Shown here: in pieces, positions 43,100 through 55,035 of the stretch
Layout: the number at the start of each line of letters is the position of its first letter
Position numbering within the stretch: the first letter of the stretch is position 1
Assembly: GCA_963555705.1 (NCBI GenBank)
Contig: OY743190.1
Coordinates: forward strand, 23,877,491-23,941,490
From: Ligustrum vulgare
Taxonomy: Eukaryota > Streptophyta > Magnoliopsida > Lamiales > Oleaceae
Reading direction: 5' to 3'
Length of the DNA stretch: 64,000 bases
The notes under the pieces: generated by a model
What the model saw: the letters and a program-made list of their open reading frames with translations, nothing else
Told to the model about the DNA's origin: nothing
Databases searched by the model: none
Translations under genes and position numbers: made by a program

Positions 43100-45335
43100 G
43101 AGGAATTTCCCATGTTGCTTTCTTTTGCTTTTGCGTATTTCATGTATTTCTTTTCCAGTGTGACTCTTTGTATGTTCTCCTTATGAGAAAATAATAAAAT
43201 CTCTGCTATCATCTACTAAATCTCGTTTGTGATGTAAATGAACTTGCATGTCTAACCTTAATTCCTTTAGTGGATGCTTATCATATCATGCTCTTAATTC
43301 CAAATGATAAAATTCTGGACAGAGTCTCCCTTGTAATTTGGACTTATCCCAAACCATAAGCATACTTCATAACTCACAATAATAAATAACTCCACATTTG
43401 ATCACAACAATCTAAAAATATTGAAAACGATTCCAACACTTCAATATCATCAAAAAATATCCCATAATTCAATTCATAACTTCTCAACATAACAATTTCA
43501 AATCATATTTTTCAATATCACAATATCACTTCCTTCCATATCTTAATTGGCTCAAAAGATTACTCATACTTATATTTATAAGTCATAAATCATATTCCCA
43601 AAAATTTAATCACAAGGCCAAAGTTCATAATAAATTTCTCTTCAATATAGAGGCATAATTCACTTACTCAACATAATATCCATTACTTAATTCCCAATAA
43701 CCAAATCTTTAAATCTCTAACTTCATAATGCTTCTCATAAAAGTCTCATTAAAATCATATCACTTATAATCTTAACATCTCATAAAACTTCATAAAATTG
43801 GCTCGCTATTTCTCATTAAATCTAAATGATAGATAATCTGAACATATTTCTAATCATTTCTGTTGACTTCTCATACTTAGTGCCATGTCTAAAATCAATT
43901 ATGCAAAGTCCATTTAAGGTTCATCATTTCTAAACTCGAGGACAACAATTATTTTGAAAATCATTCTTAAGTCATATTATTCCCATTATGCTCAACACCC
44001 GTTCTCTTTCTTTCTTTTCTTTCCGAATTTTTTTTTTTCAGAATTGAAACTTGAAGAGTGGTACCAATAATCATCCACAGTTTTTCCTTGCTTTTAAGCA
44101 AAGGTAGTGATAAAGGGATAAATTATTGAACCGAAAATTGAAACTTGAAGAGGAAGTACTAATAACCATCCACAGTTTTTCCCTTGTTTTTACACAAAGG
44201 TAGTGATAAAGGGATAAATTATTGTACGAATTCATTATTAATTTTGTTTGTTTAATATATTATTCCATATATTTTTGGCAAAAGTTACAAACCAACTTAT
44301 TTTTCTAATTTAGTCAGTCTTACTAAGCTTAATATGAACCAAAATTCATATCAATATCCTCTATGTCTCATGATTCTACATTAAAAGGAATAAATTAAAA
44401 TTCAGGCTTCTATCAATTCATATCATACTCAACATGTATATTTCACTTAAAGATTCATAACATATGAAGATTTCATACTTAACATGTCTTAATAAAATCG
44501 TAAATGACTTGCAAAGCATATAACATACCTGGTTCGAGGAGTCAATACGTGGAGAGTGACATAGTAGAGTGATGAGTTAAAATATTTCTTATTTTCCTTT
44601 AATCAACAATAATTTAATGTGGTTGTATCCAAATCAACATTTTCTTGAATCATAATTCCTAATTAATCACAGTCTTCAAAACAAATCCAATATCGATATA
44701 GTAATTATCTCCCCATCAATAATTAATAACTTAACCCAAATAAAATTTATCGTCAAATCTTATTTTCCTTTAGTCCCCGAACTTCAAGAAATTTATCAAA
44801 GACATCAATATAAACATCATATCACTAACTAATTATAGTCCATAAAATTTTCAGGACATTACAAACTCCCCTGCTTAAAATGAATTTTGTCCTTGAAATT
44901 CGCACATCAAATTTCATCATGCTTTTCAAAATCATAACCATACTTGACATGTGAAAATTCAACTTTTCTTATCATAAAGCAAGCTTTTAAAGTCATGCCA
45001 ATAGACTAACTTTTCATTTCATCACATGTGTAAAAAAAAATGTGCAAATCTTTACATTGTTTTAAACTCATAAATCTTATAAAATAATTAACCCAACTAA
45101 AATTTCAAGGTCAAATACATTAAAGAAGAAACTAAACTCTAGAAAATTTTGAAAATATGTCTTTGAAAAATAATTTCCCAGATTTTTTTTTTATATAATG
45201 AATAGTGATTTCGTTCACTGTTCATCATGAATAGCACGTCGTTTTACTGTTCACGTGAATAGTGATTTTTTTTTTTTTTTTTTTTTTTAAGAAATAAAAT
45301 TTCAAAATCTACAGAATCGTTTTTAAAACTCTTTT
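43100..45335 (-). other. Noncoding interior of the young Tekay-like element (5' side)
   Basis: 43430-43805 on the minus strand is homologous to 9231-9590 of the other Tekay-like element. A unit of about 95 bp is duplicated at 44041-44135 and 44136-44225 ('aaggtagtgataaagggata' in each). At 44860-44910 ('gacattacaaactcccctgc' followed by 'aatgaattttgtccttgaaat') there is a signature like another Gypsy LTR end plus polypurine tract. A poly-T run lies at about 45268-45288. No coding domain was found. Confidence 0.6.
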
Positions 45336-45346
45336 CTCTGATACCA
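45336..45346 (-). other. Primer-binding site of the young Tekay-like element
   Basis: On the minus strand TGGTATCAGAG begins two bases after the 5' LTR (45349-47026). It matches initiator tRNA-Met and fixes the orientation. Confidence 0.88.
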
Positions 45347-45348
45347 AC

Positions 45349-47026
45349 TGTGACGACCCGAATTCTCGACCATTCGAGTGCCACTAAAAGTGACTCATAT
45401 CATATTATCTAGACTTAAATAGTAATGTAAAATTATTCAAAAGAATAATTAGAATCCCATAATTTAATTTGTGAATAAAAATAGAACATAATTTTCTTAC
45501 ATAAAGTTCAACATAATTATCTCATCAATCTTAACCACTTTTGCCACTTCCATGTTGACCGCCTCGAACCTTCAAGAAATCTGAAAATGGTAAATATCGT
45601 GGAGTGAGATTTATAAAATCCCAGTAAGTATACCAAGCATAATTTTCTTTTGAAAGCATATGGATCATTTTCATCATAACATAGGATAGGATCGAAATCC
45701 TCATAAACATAGAGAGACACAAGAATTTTACCGAACTTAGATGGCAAGAATTCTTATGTGTAGCGCTACTAAACTCCGGTCCCCTTAGCATAATCATAAA
45801 CATATCATATGGGACCAATAGCAATCTTGTGAGATTGATTTCATAGCAATGATCCAAACATTTTCGTAAAAACATAAGGTATATCTAATTTTCATAAAAA
45901 CATACTTACTTTTCTTAAAAATATAAGGTATTTTACTTTTCATAAAAACATACTTACTTTTCTTAAAAATATAAGGTATTTTACTTTTCATAAAAACATA
46001 CTTACTTTTCTCAAAAACATAAGGTATATTTACCTTTCATAACAACATACTTAATTTTCATAAAAACATAAGATATACTTACCTTTCATAAAAGATTAAA
46101 ATGAAGTGTAGTAGTAAATGGACCAAAACTTTCTTGACCACCTTGAATTTCTCTTACTTGTGGATTTTGTCAAGAGATTGGAAATAAGTGTATATGTGTA
46201 GAGTTGTGTGTAAAAGAGATGGATTTATATAGATGTGTAAAGTTGGCATAATGTAAACATCATCATTCAATTCTATTAATTTTAACACATCCTTTTTCTT
46301 AAAGTAAAGCACCATTCATATACTTTTCCATATTTATACAAATATTATGCTCTTCATGATTACATATAATGGAGTCTTATCAACCATTCATATACTTTTC
46401 CATATTTATACAAATATTATGCTCTTCATGATTACATATAATGGAGTCTTATCAACCATTCATATACTTTTCCATATTTATACAAATATTATGCTCTTCA
46501 TGATTATATATAATGGAGTATATAAATCATTCATATACTTTTCCATTTTTTATACAAATATTATGCTCTTCATGATTACATATAATGGAGTCTTATCAAT
46601 CATTCATATACTTTTCCATATTTATACAAATATTATGCTCTTCATGATTATATATAATGGAGTATATAAATCATTCATATACTTTTCCATATTTATACAA
46701 ATATTATGCTCTTCATGATTACATATAATGGAACCTCTCATGCTTGCATATATTTTCTTAATTTAAATAATAAAAGTAATTTTTGTACAAATAAATATTG
46801 GGATAACATTGAATTAAGTACTTAGACTTAATATACTTTAAATCAAGAGAATGGAGATATTTTTAGAAATTCGGAATTTAATTTAAAATCGAACGATCTC
46901 GATTATTTCTTGACTTGGCTATACGAATACGTCGTGGCGTTAACTTAATAAAAATGGGTGAAATAGTAGCGACACGATTTTCTATTAAAATAATTATTAA
47001 TCGCGTAAAAATTCTTGGTCGCTACA
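45349..47026 (-). repeat. 5' LTR of the young Tekay-like element
   Basis: It is identical in length to 38717-40394, with three visible substitutions. It ends at the CCCTC target duplication within the Tat gag. Confidence 0.93.
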
Positions 47027-47031
47027 CCCTC

Positions 47032-47512
47032 CTATCCGGCTGAAGACACTGGCAGATTTTACGGGTGAGGCCTCCCTATTTCTAGCCGGGAGCTGGTCTT
47101 GCTCTACATATGCTTCATGCTCCGGGCCTTCCTCATAGAAGGGCTCAGATTCCACCTCGACATATGCCTGTGGATCTTGATAATAATACGAGGCAGTGGC
47201 CGCCTCGGATGGTGAGTAATGTGGCTGGGGGTATTGTGGAGGCATCACGGGCTCGTTCCCGACATACCCTCTGGCCATGTAGGCATTCATTACGACAGTC
47301 TGTTCTATTTGCTGCTTCTGGATTTCCAGCATTTGGACCGCCATGCGAGTCATATCTCGCAACATACGGCGATTACGGTGTCGGCGTCGTGGGTTAGGTT
47401 GTTCCGTCCCCTCATTGGCGTTCTCATGAGGCCCTTGAGGAACCTCCTCCTCGCTGTGCTAGCCATTTTTACCCCTACGGGGGTTACATCGCCATCGCTT
47501 TCGTTCATGTTT
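47032..47512 (-). pseudogene. Tat gag, N-terminal part, displaced by the Tekay-like insertion
   Basis: The minus strand reads an acidic lead (H-S-E-E-E-V-P-Q-G-P), R-R-R-H-R-N-R-R-M-L-R-D-M-T, then a Tyr/Pro/Glu-rich stretch, and F-S-R-I-G-G at the junction, where the Tekay LTR begins. The likely ATG near 47506 is in a neighbouring frame, and a TAG near 47460 interrupts the lead, so the start is uncertain. The rest of gag continues at 38716. Confidence 0.75.
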
Positions 47513-47580
47513 CAGAGAGATTTCTTGGTTTTAGTTTATCTTTCAAGTATAGATAGACTTCTATCTCAATGCTCCGAGCC

Positions 47581-47907
47581 TTTTTCAAGGTTGTTAAACT
47601 TATGTTTCAAAGTTTTAAACCTTTTTCAAGGTGAATAAACTTATATTTCAAAGTTTTAAGCCTTTTTCAAGGTTAACAAACTTATATTTCAAAGTTTTAA
47701 GCCTTTTTGAAGGTGAATAAACTTATATTTCAAAGTTTTAAGCCTTTTTCAAGGTTAACAAACTTATACTTCAAAGCCTTCTACCTTTTTTCAAGGTTAC
47801 CAAACTTGTATTTCAAAGCTTTCTACCTTTTTCAAGGTTACCAAACTTGTATTTCAAAGCTTTCTATCTTTTTCAAGGTTACCAAACTTGTGTTTCAAAG
47901 TTTTACA
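47581..47907. repeat. 41-bp minisatellite in the Tat leader, eight copies
   Basis: Each unit starts TTTTTCAAGGTTAACAAACT and ends near 'caaagttttaagcc'. Eight copies follow each other without gaps, the last shortened. Copies 1-4 and 5-8 form two subtypes ('ttataagcc' against 'ttctacc' endings). The array is between PBS and gag. Confidence 0.93.
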
Positions 47908-48004
47908 GTTCTCCACACTTTTGCAAGAGGTTACCCGCCCTTTTTCAGGACTTCCTTTCTATGTGTGGCTTTTCATCATGCGTTTTCGTGGTTAGTAGTA
48001 TGGT

Positions 48005-48022
48005 TTCCCACAGATGGTGCCA
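48005..48022 (-). other. Primer-binding site of the Tat element
   Basis: TGGCACCATCTGTGGGAA reads on the minus strand directly inside the right LTR. It is a close variant of the PBS seen in Tat/Ogre-type elements and sets the element's minus orientation. Confidence 0.8.
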
Positions 48023-48025
48023 AAA

Positions 48026-48710
48026 TGTTGACCACAAAATCCGGCTGGACCTTGGACCAACACATCTCAGCTCCTCCCCCTTGAACATGTGGATCTCCTG
48101 GGCACTGTGACAATCAATCAATTTGGAAAGGGGCCGAGGTGGCTCCCGTTTGCACTCCGATGCCAAAGTCAGTACTCATTTTAGGCGAATATATGTTGGG
48201 TTCGGGAGATATAAATGTGTAAAAGAGAGAAAAGGGAGTGAGAGAAATATATATTTAGTTAAGAGTATGAAATTGCTAACCCTTTACCAGGCGGGAGGAG
48301 TGCCGTATTTGTAGAGGAACTCGTTGTCTCGGATCATGACACGTGGCGTACTTTACACTTGTCTTCACCCTAGCTCTTGGAGGTGACAACCTTGCTTTTT
48401 GACTGTAATCGTTGCTACATTTTGTAGGGGATAGGCGCCTGTCACATCTTGGTAAAGGCAGTGTCACATCTCTGACTTCATGCCTTATCCCATCCTTACA
48501 TCCGAGGTGCTACCATGAACATCTCGGCTAAGCGTAAAGTGTCTCTGCTAGACACAAACCAGTTCGGCCGCAGGGGTTCCTGTGCCTTTCAACCTCGGAC
48601 ATTAGTTGAGGGCGGTATCTAAAACTTTGATCGTTGGCTAAAGTTCGATGGACCCTTGTTGGGCCCTCACTGGCGGCCCAATGTGCCATATTTTAGGAGC
48701 GATCTCAACA
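48026..48710 (-). repeat. 5' LTR of the Tat element
   Basis: A 685 bp partner of 24644-25328, followed by the target copy ACTAT (48711-48715). Confidence 0.93.
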
Positions 48711-48764
48711 ACTATAATAAATGTATTATTAAACAATTCGTAGTATTCTTTAACTTATAATACA

Positions 48765-49035
48765 TCTAAAGAATTCAATTGAAAATATTGTGTGATTAAC
48801 TCATACATATTTCTCATAACATAATAGCCACATTCAGAATCTCCGAGTTGTTGAAGATAATTAAATTTTCACATTAAAACTATTAGTAATATTATTCATA
48901 TAAATAAATAGAAATATATATAATTATTCAAAAGTTTGTAGTGACTTTTAAATTGACATATCGCAATTGATTTCCATTTCACATTGTCTATACTTCTCTT
49001 GCCATCATATATCCAAATTGTTTTAAGAGTCCTAA
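48765..49035 (-). pseudogene. CACTA ULP1-like protease, exons with the catalytic cysteine region
   Basis: On the minus strand, about 48872-48770 reads Q-L-G-D-S-E-C-G-Y-Y-V-M-R-N-M-Y-E-L. The Q-x(4,5)-C-G-Y-Y-V-M pattern is the Gln/Cys part of the C48 protease active site. About 49020-48945 reads I-W-I-Y-D-G-K-R-S-I-D-N-V-K-W-K-S-I, preceded by an AG acceptor. The gene continues leftwards at 24598-24512, beyond the Tat insertion. Stops in other frames and missing parts suggest it is no longer active. Confidence 0.7.
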
Positions 49036-49399
49036 AATTTCAATAAAAATGAACGAGTTATAACATTTATGCAGAAATTTTGGTATAATCTCTCCTATAA
49101 ATTGAACATAACCAACCTAATATAGACCTTACCATTAAAAACTTTCTTAACTTATCAATAATCACAACAAAAACACATAAAATTCACCTCAAACAAATTC
49201 AACTCAAACTTGATAACAATTATTCTATGGAAACTATCAAAACTTATCCACCACGCACTAAGCAAAAAAAATGATCAAGGAAATGTATAATTACTTCTAT
49301 ATTCAATGCTTGTCTGATTTATATTTTACGCTTATTTGACTGCAATAAATTCAAGAAGTACACAGTATTGGATTGAGAACAAATCACAAGTAACATTAA
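49036..49399. other. AT-rich intronic sequence of the CACTA relic
   Basis: No domain is visible. It lies between ULP1-like exons and ends at the target duplication TAA of the Harbinger-like element. Confidence 0.4.
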
Positions 49400-50481
49400 G
49401 GCTGTGTTCTTTTTGGCGTTTTCCGTTTTCCATTTCCGAAAACGCGGAAAAAGCGTTCTCTTGCTCCGTTTTCGGGAAAAAATTCCAAAACGTTTTCAAA
49501 ATTTGTAAAGGAAATGGAAAATTTGAAAATCACGTTTTCCGTATTTTCCGAAATTTATACCTATTAAGTGGAAAACGCGCGTTTTTCACTTAAAAAAAAT
49601 AAAATTAAAATAATCAAAAAAATTTGAAATTTGTCAAAATTTGTCATTTTTAATTACATTATTGGTCCTTGATTTTGAAAACTTGTCATTTTAATCCTCA
49701 AATTTTTAAATTTCTTTCGAAAATACCCTAATTTATTTGCAACTTAGGTCCCTCGACTTCAGATTGTGTTGTACATTAGTTCACAAATTTTACTTTTCTT
49801 TCAATTTAGTCCTTCTCGTATTTGATTTATAGGTCATTGTCTTCAAACATATATAACTTTTGATGTACAACTCCAAAATGCACTCTGTTTTTTGCATCGA
49901 ACTCCAAATTCAACCATATTTCTGATGATGTATTATGTGTTTAATTATTAAACATTTCTTTTTTACTTTTGTATTGTAGACACTTATTTTATAAGGACAT
50001 CATTAATTAACGTAAATCTATTTTTGCAAATTTTATTGAAACTTAAAATTTAAACGTTATGAGTGCTTACTAGAAGGATGTATCTATATAAAGTATTAAA
50101 TAGAATGATTACTTTAGAAGGGAAAATTACTACCCAAATGTGGAACGATTACTTTAGAAGGGCAACATGAATTTTTGAACTTTTTTGGTATAACCAAATT
50201 GTGTGATAGGGGTTATTTCATTTATTTTTGTTGTGCAACTCAAATATGATATCTTTATTTCATTTATATTCACAAACAATATAAATACAAGTATACAGAA
50301 ATAATTTTCTTCAAAATTTTATATAGAACGCGTTTTCCAGTTTTTCATTTTCGAAGACAGTTTTCAGAAATAACAAACCAAACGCGTTTTCAGAAATTTC
50401 GAAAAAAGTCACAGAAAATGGAAAACAGAAAACATTTTCAAAAATGAAAACAGGAAACTGAAACACAAAGAGAACGCGGCC
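49400..50481. mobile_element. PIF/Harbinger-like non-autonomous element
   Basis: The left end GGCTGTGTTCTTTTTGG and the inverted right end GGCCGCGTTCTCTTTGTG form imperfect terminal inverted repeats. The target duplication is TAA (49397-49399 and 50482-50484), the trinucleotide expected for PIF/Harbinger. It is 1082 bp with no transposase ORF. Subterminal regions are rich in 'gaaaacgcg' and its complement. It sits in an intron of the CACTA ULP1-like gene. Confidence 0.8.
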
Positions 50482-50559
50482 TAAATGATTCCAATTATTA
50501 TGAACGTGTAAATTCAACTTTAAATTCCAAATAATTCTTACTAAGTAAGAAATAATGAA

Positions 50560-51133
50560 TATTAATAGTTTTACTCTTGAAAGTACGGTACGAGAACATA
50601 TTGTCTTGATTGCAAGCTCTGCATGGTTTCAACCATATACGTTAACGCCATCAAAATTATTTTTTACCATAATTGACGCAATTTGTGATGGACACATAAA
50701 TCCAACCAACTTGACACCTAATTCCTCACACAACTCATTTAGGTACCTAAAAATAAATAAGCCAATAAATAAATAAATGATGAAAATTTAAATAGAATTT
50801 ATAAATTTATGTTAAGCCTTCTTACATTGTGTGTATTTGCAGAATAGATATATTCAATCCTTCCATTTTAAGGAAGTCGGCGATGTCGTCGATCATGACG
50901 TAAATATATTTGTCGTATGTATGATGAAACACATTTGCGTCTAAAGGCACACTGAAGAATTCAATACCGAAAGGTGTCTGAATGACTACATCGTGCAACA
51001 TTTTTCAATCATCGCCCAGACGTTGTAACTTTGAAACATCAATAAGTGGCGATCGCATGGGTTGATGACATTTCAGAACTTTGGCTTTTTTTTTTGGTTT
51101 ATCGACTTCTTTTGCCTTTTTTGGTTACTCTTC
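50560..51133 (-). pseudogene. CACTA ULP1-like protease, upstream exons
   Basis: Two exons on the minus strand. The first runs from an AG acceptor near 51134 to a GT donor near 50830 and includes F-G-I-E-F-F-S-V-P-L-D, Y-I-Y-V-M-I-D-D-I and M-E-G-L-N-I-S-I-L-Q. The second starts after an AG acceptor at about 50744 and reads Y-L-N-E-L-C-E-E-L-G-V-K-L-V-G-F-M-C-P. These match the region before the protease core in CACTA-borne ULP1 genes. A stop in each exon indicates decay. Confidence 0.65.
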
Positions 51134-51910
51134 CTGTATTTAGAAAATTGTTATCATCATAACTATTAACTTATTTAAGTTAGTATTTTCTGTTTAGTAA
51201 TTTATTAAATTACTTGATAATTTGACATTTGTATTCAAAAAATACTGAAGGAGCACAAATTTTGTTAAGAGATATTGACATTTGAAATTTTCTTTTGCAT
51301 ATCATTTGAATTTTACATTATGAATGTAGAATGAAAAAATTGTTAATAACGATGATATTTGGCATATAATTAGTTAGAAATTTGTATATTATGGTTCTAA
51401 AAACTACCTCCTTTTAACAGATATGCTGCATGATATCGCTTCTTGATATTTATCAAGTGAAAATGTCATGCACGTAATACATTAATATTGACCCCTGCTT
51501 ATACACGTAAATATTTTTTTTCCCTTGACTACATTTATTTGTTGGTTGTATTCTATAGTCCATTGCTTTTTTGATTTTATTGAAACTTGGATTCATTTAT
51601 TACTTTCCTTAAGTTTTTTGTTACGAAACTCTTTAAGATCTGGAGTGTTGCTCTTCTACTTTTTTTGTTTCATAGCGTGATTTATTTGTTTTGCTTTTTT
51701 CTTTGCACAGTATGAGTTATTTTAATCAGTATATATGTCCCTTTTCCTATTACCATATCACTTTTGCTGACTATACTTTTGCAAAATATTGTATCTTATG
51801 TGTTGGAAAATTCGTGGAAGTATCATATCGTAATTATTTCTTCCCACCCCATGGACACACCTAAAAGAAAATAAGAAAAATAAGTATAAATCAATTTCAC
51901 TAAGTGTGCT
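51134..51910. other. AT-rich sequence, probably CACTA interior
   Basis: No exon could be supported beyond 51133. It ends where a Gypsy LTR begins at 51911. Confidence 0.35.
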
Positions 51911-54567
51911 TGTAGCGCCCCGAGTTCTAAATACCCGATTCACCACGTCATCGTCTGATCTAACTTTTAAAATAATATTTTAGCGGAAGAAATAACTGAA
52001 ATTCATTTTTGGCAACATTAAATAAACTGTAATGGTCGATAAAATTGAAAACATTTATGAAACCATTCGAAATAATAAATCGAGCCATTAATATTGTAAA
52101 GCAATTGACAACGTCATAATTTCTCAAATAACTTAAATTCTCAAAATTATCTAATGTTTGGGAATACGAAAATCATTAAAAATAAGGTTTTCAACCATTT
52201 AACGTCTATTGCCACAATCATCCATCACTTGCCACCCTTCCGAGATCTGCAAATGTTGTTAAAATAGACATGAGCATTTCATAGAAATACTCAGTAGACT
52301 CATCGCCCATTAATTAATCTACAATATAATTGAACACATAAATGCAGGCTCTTTAGAAACATAGGGTGTGGGTAGTCTCTTCTTGTGCATTAAAGCACGG
52401 GGCTTCTTTTGAAAAAATCATAGGGTGTGGGTAGTCTCGTCTCGTGCACTTAAGGCACGTATGTTATGCATAACATCATCATTTATCTGGCAAGATATTC
52501 TCTTCTTTCTTTCTCATGCATTTAAGCAAGTAAATTATGACAAGCATAACAACATAATTATTTTCGAAGAAATACATTCTCGTCTCTTTTCATAAAAATG
52601 ACTTTCACATAAGTCACATAGCATACACATTCACATGCAATCATAATTTAAATTAATTAATAGGGGCGAGTCTACCTTAAACTTGACGAGTGCAAAGTTG
52701 AGCGGGAAACGACTTCAATTCTTTAATTCTCCGTACGCTTCGTCTAGCCAATTAGAAGATTAAGTCGAATTAGTCCTTTGAAATTTATAGTTTAAAAATA
52801 ATAATTTACAATTTGAAGACTGAAATTGATGTTTTGAAAGTTGAGGGACTAAAATGAATACTTTTGAAAGTTGAGATTTATAAATATATACATATATATA
52901 TATATATATATATTTTTAAATCAATATGAACAAAATCAGAAGACTTTAAAAATATAGGGCTTAAATGATTGCTTATAAACATTTGGGGACTAAAATGTAA
53001 ATCTTTTAAAACATGGGCTTAAAATCAAATAAATTCAATCAGCAGGGATTGAAATAAAATGGGTTTGATACTTAGGGGTTAAAATAATAACTTTTGAAAT
53101 TTAGGGCTGAAATGATCATTTTAAAACTTGGGGACTGATTTGAAATAACTTTAAAAGTTAGGGCCCAAAGTGCAAATTCTGAAAATAAAAATATATAATC
53201 AGATTTCTCTCTCTCTCTACCATTTCATCGGAGTAGAGGGAGGAGGTACGAGTCGCACCTCGCGCAACCGTCCTTCGACGGGCGATCTGCCGGCGAAACC
53301 TTGGCGGAAGGTGACGGCGAGCGGCGGCCAAGGCAATGTTCAATTTTGAGGGACTTAGGTGCGAGATTTGGTGGCTAAACCGAGGCTTGTTGGCAGCGGT
53401 TTGGAGCTTCACCTGTGAAATTCCGGCGATAAAAGCGGTGGTTGAGGTAAGTAGCTTGGGTAAGTTGTGTTTGGGGTTTTGGGGTTGATTTTTGGGGTTG
53501 ATTTGGTACGGGTTTGGTGACTGGGTTGTGGCTTTGGGTGGTGATGATGATTCCGGTGGTGATGGTGGAAATGTGCGGTGCATTGGGTGCGAAGATGGAG
53601 GTGGTGGCTGCGTTGGTGGTGATGATGATTGGTGGTTCTTGGACGGTTGTGTTTGGTGGTTGGAAACATGGGTGGTTGTGTGGACGGTGATGGTCGTGGT
53701 TGGTTTCTGATTGAGGTGGTGTTGATGGTGGATTGGCCGGTTACATTTGGTGGGGGTGTCTGCGTGTGGTGGTGGTTGTGGTTTTTGGGTGGTGATGATG
53801 ATGATGATGCTGAAGGAAATGGTTGTGGTTCAGCGTGTTTGGTGGTTCGATGGTGAACTTGGGGTTGCTGGAATGGGGCAGCTGCAAGGCTGAGATGGAG
53901 TTGGGAGGAGGCTGTTGCAATGGCTGGGATGGAGTTTGATTGGTGATGCTAGGAAGAGGCTGCAATGGAATTGGTTTGGAAATGGTGGGTTGGAGCTTGG
54001 GGCTGGGTGTTGGTGGTCGAGGTGATGATGATGAAGATGAGGAAGGAGGTGGTAGTGGTGATGGTTTGGAGTTGAGTTGTTGGACAGAATTGTGGTTGTG
54101 CAGAGGGAGGGGATGTCCGATGAAAATAGGGAGGGGTTGGGAAAAGTGAGAGTATGGGTTGAAGTTAGAATATTGTGGGAATTTGATATAGTGGAAGTAT
54201 GGGTTGGGTTTTGGGATTGATGGATGGGGGTTGGTAGAGTGTGAAAATCAAGACAAACATGCACGTAGTTCGAGGAAAATTCACACGCGAAATCAACTGG
54301 GTCGGAAGAATTAAATTGATAAAAATGAGATTGATGGAATTTGGGATAAAAAAAAAATGATTTTGAAAATAATAATTTAAATTAATAAATAAAATTATAA
54401 AATTTTTGGAAATTCGGGATTTAATTTAAAATTGAATTAACTCGATATTTCTCGACTTGGCTAGACAAACGCGTCGTGACGTTAACTTAAAATGGGTGAG
54501 ATCGCAGCAGCACGAATTTCGAAACTTTAAAAATAAATATTAAGTACGTAAAAATTCTTGGTCGCTA
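51911..54567 (-). repeat. 3' LTR of a truncated Gypsy element
   Basis: It runs from TGTAGCGCCCCGAG to GGTCGCTATA (a mutated CTACA) on the plus strand, the same family as 26788-30087. It includes a gene-like leader (53190-53450) with a (CT)n tract and GGT/GTG-rich low-complexity sequence (53500-54100). The long ORFs in that part are low-complexity Pro/His or Gly/Val tracts, not genes. On its right lies the matching polypurine tract and pol end. Confidence 0.85.
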
Positions 54568-55035
54568 TAACCTTACCCCCTTTAAATAATTTCGTCCTCG
54601 AAACTTAAACTTACTTGATCTATGATATCTGGATATTTAACCAGAATTTCTTCTTCTTTCTCTCAGGTAGCCTCATCGCTACCATGTCTACCCCACTGGA
54701 CTTTGACTAGTGAAACTTCTTACGACATAGACTTTTCTCTCTACTATGCACATATGTACCTCTTCATAAGTCAAATCTTTCTGGACTGCATGAGACTGAT
54801 AATTCACCACATGACTAGGATCATGAACATACTTTCTCAATAGAGAAACATGAAAAATATTGTGTACAGCTGCAAGTTCTAGTGGCAAAGCCAAACAATA
54901 AGCCACATTACCCACTTTCTCTACTATTGCAAATGGTCTGATGAAACGAGGCCTTAATTTCTCCTTCTTGCCGAAACGAATAGTACCCTTCATAGGAGCT
55001 ACTTTCAAGAACACTCTCTCTAATCTCAAACATTA
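54568..55035 (-). pseudogene. Tekay/Del integrase C-terminus and chromodomain of the truncated Gypsy element
   Basis: The minus strand from about 55029 reads R-V-F-L-K-V-A-P-M-K-G, R-F-G-K-K-E-K-L-R-P-R-F, then A-V-H-N-I-F-H-V-S-L-L-R-K-Y-V and D-L-T-Y-E-E. This is the Del/Tekay integrase tail. The chromodomain part (54715-54600) is shifted in frame. The polypurine tract (AAAGGGGGTAAGG on the minus strand) follows at about 54583-54569. Similarity stops near 55035, where the rest of pol and the 5' LTR are lost. Confidence 0.88.

Larger units (their letters stand above)
38717..47026 (-). mobile_element. Very young Tekay-like Gypsy element carrying captured genes
   Basis: Two 1678 bp LTRs (38717-40394 and 45349-47026) begin TGTGACGACCCGAATTC and end GGTCGCTACA on the plus strand. 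The target duplication CCCTC is perfect (38712-38716 and 47027-47031). A PBS (TGGTATCAGAG) reads on the minus strand at 45346-45336, so the element is in minus orientation. I see only three LTR differences, about 0.2%. The interior (5 kb) lacks gag-pol apart from a chromodomain remnant next to the polypurine tract (near 40395-40412 on the minus strand). It carries plus-strand cargo: a virus-like ORF (41280-41879) and an intact LOG gene (42217-42870). It splits the Tat gag. Confidence 0.93.
24644..48710 (-). mobile_element. Complete Tat-lineage Ty3/Gypsy element with antisense gene, interrupted by two insertions
   Basis: Both LTRs are 685 bp (24644-25328 and 48026-48710), begin TGTTGACC and end CTCAACA on the plus strand. 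The perfect target duplication ACTAT flanks them (24639-24643 and 48711-48715). The element runs on the minus strand: the PBS is at 48022-48005, then gag, protease, RT, RNase H, a second archaeal-type RNase H, integrase, and a purine tract before the left LTR. The second RNase H marks the Tat lineage. Between integrase and the 3' LTR lies an extra gene on the opposite strand (25.8-32.3 kb). I count roughly 30 LTR differences, 4-5%. Nested in it are a solo LTR (26788-30087) and a young Tekay-like element (38717-47026). Confidence 0.93.

Noticed and set aside
53158..54264. Long Pro/His/Ser-rich and Gly/Val-rich ORFs on both strands
   Set aside because: They are low-complexity GGT/GTG-rich sequence inside a Gypsy LTR, open on both strands because of composition bias.
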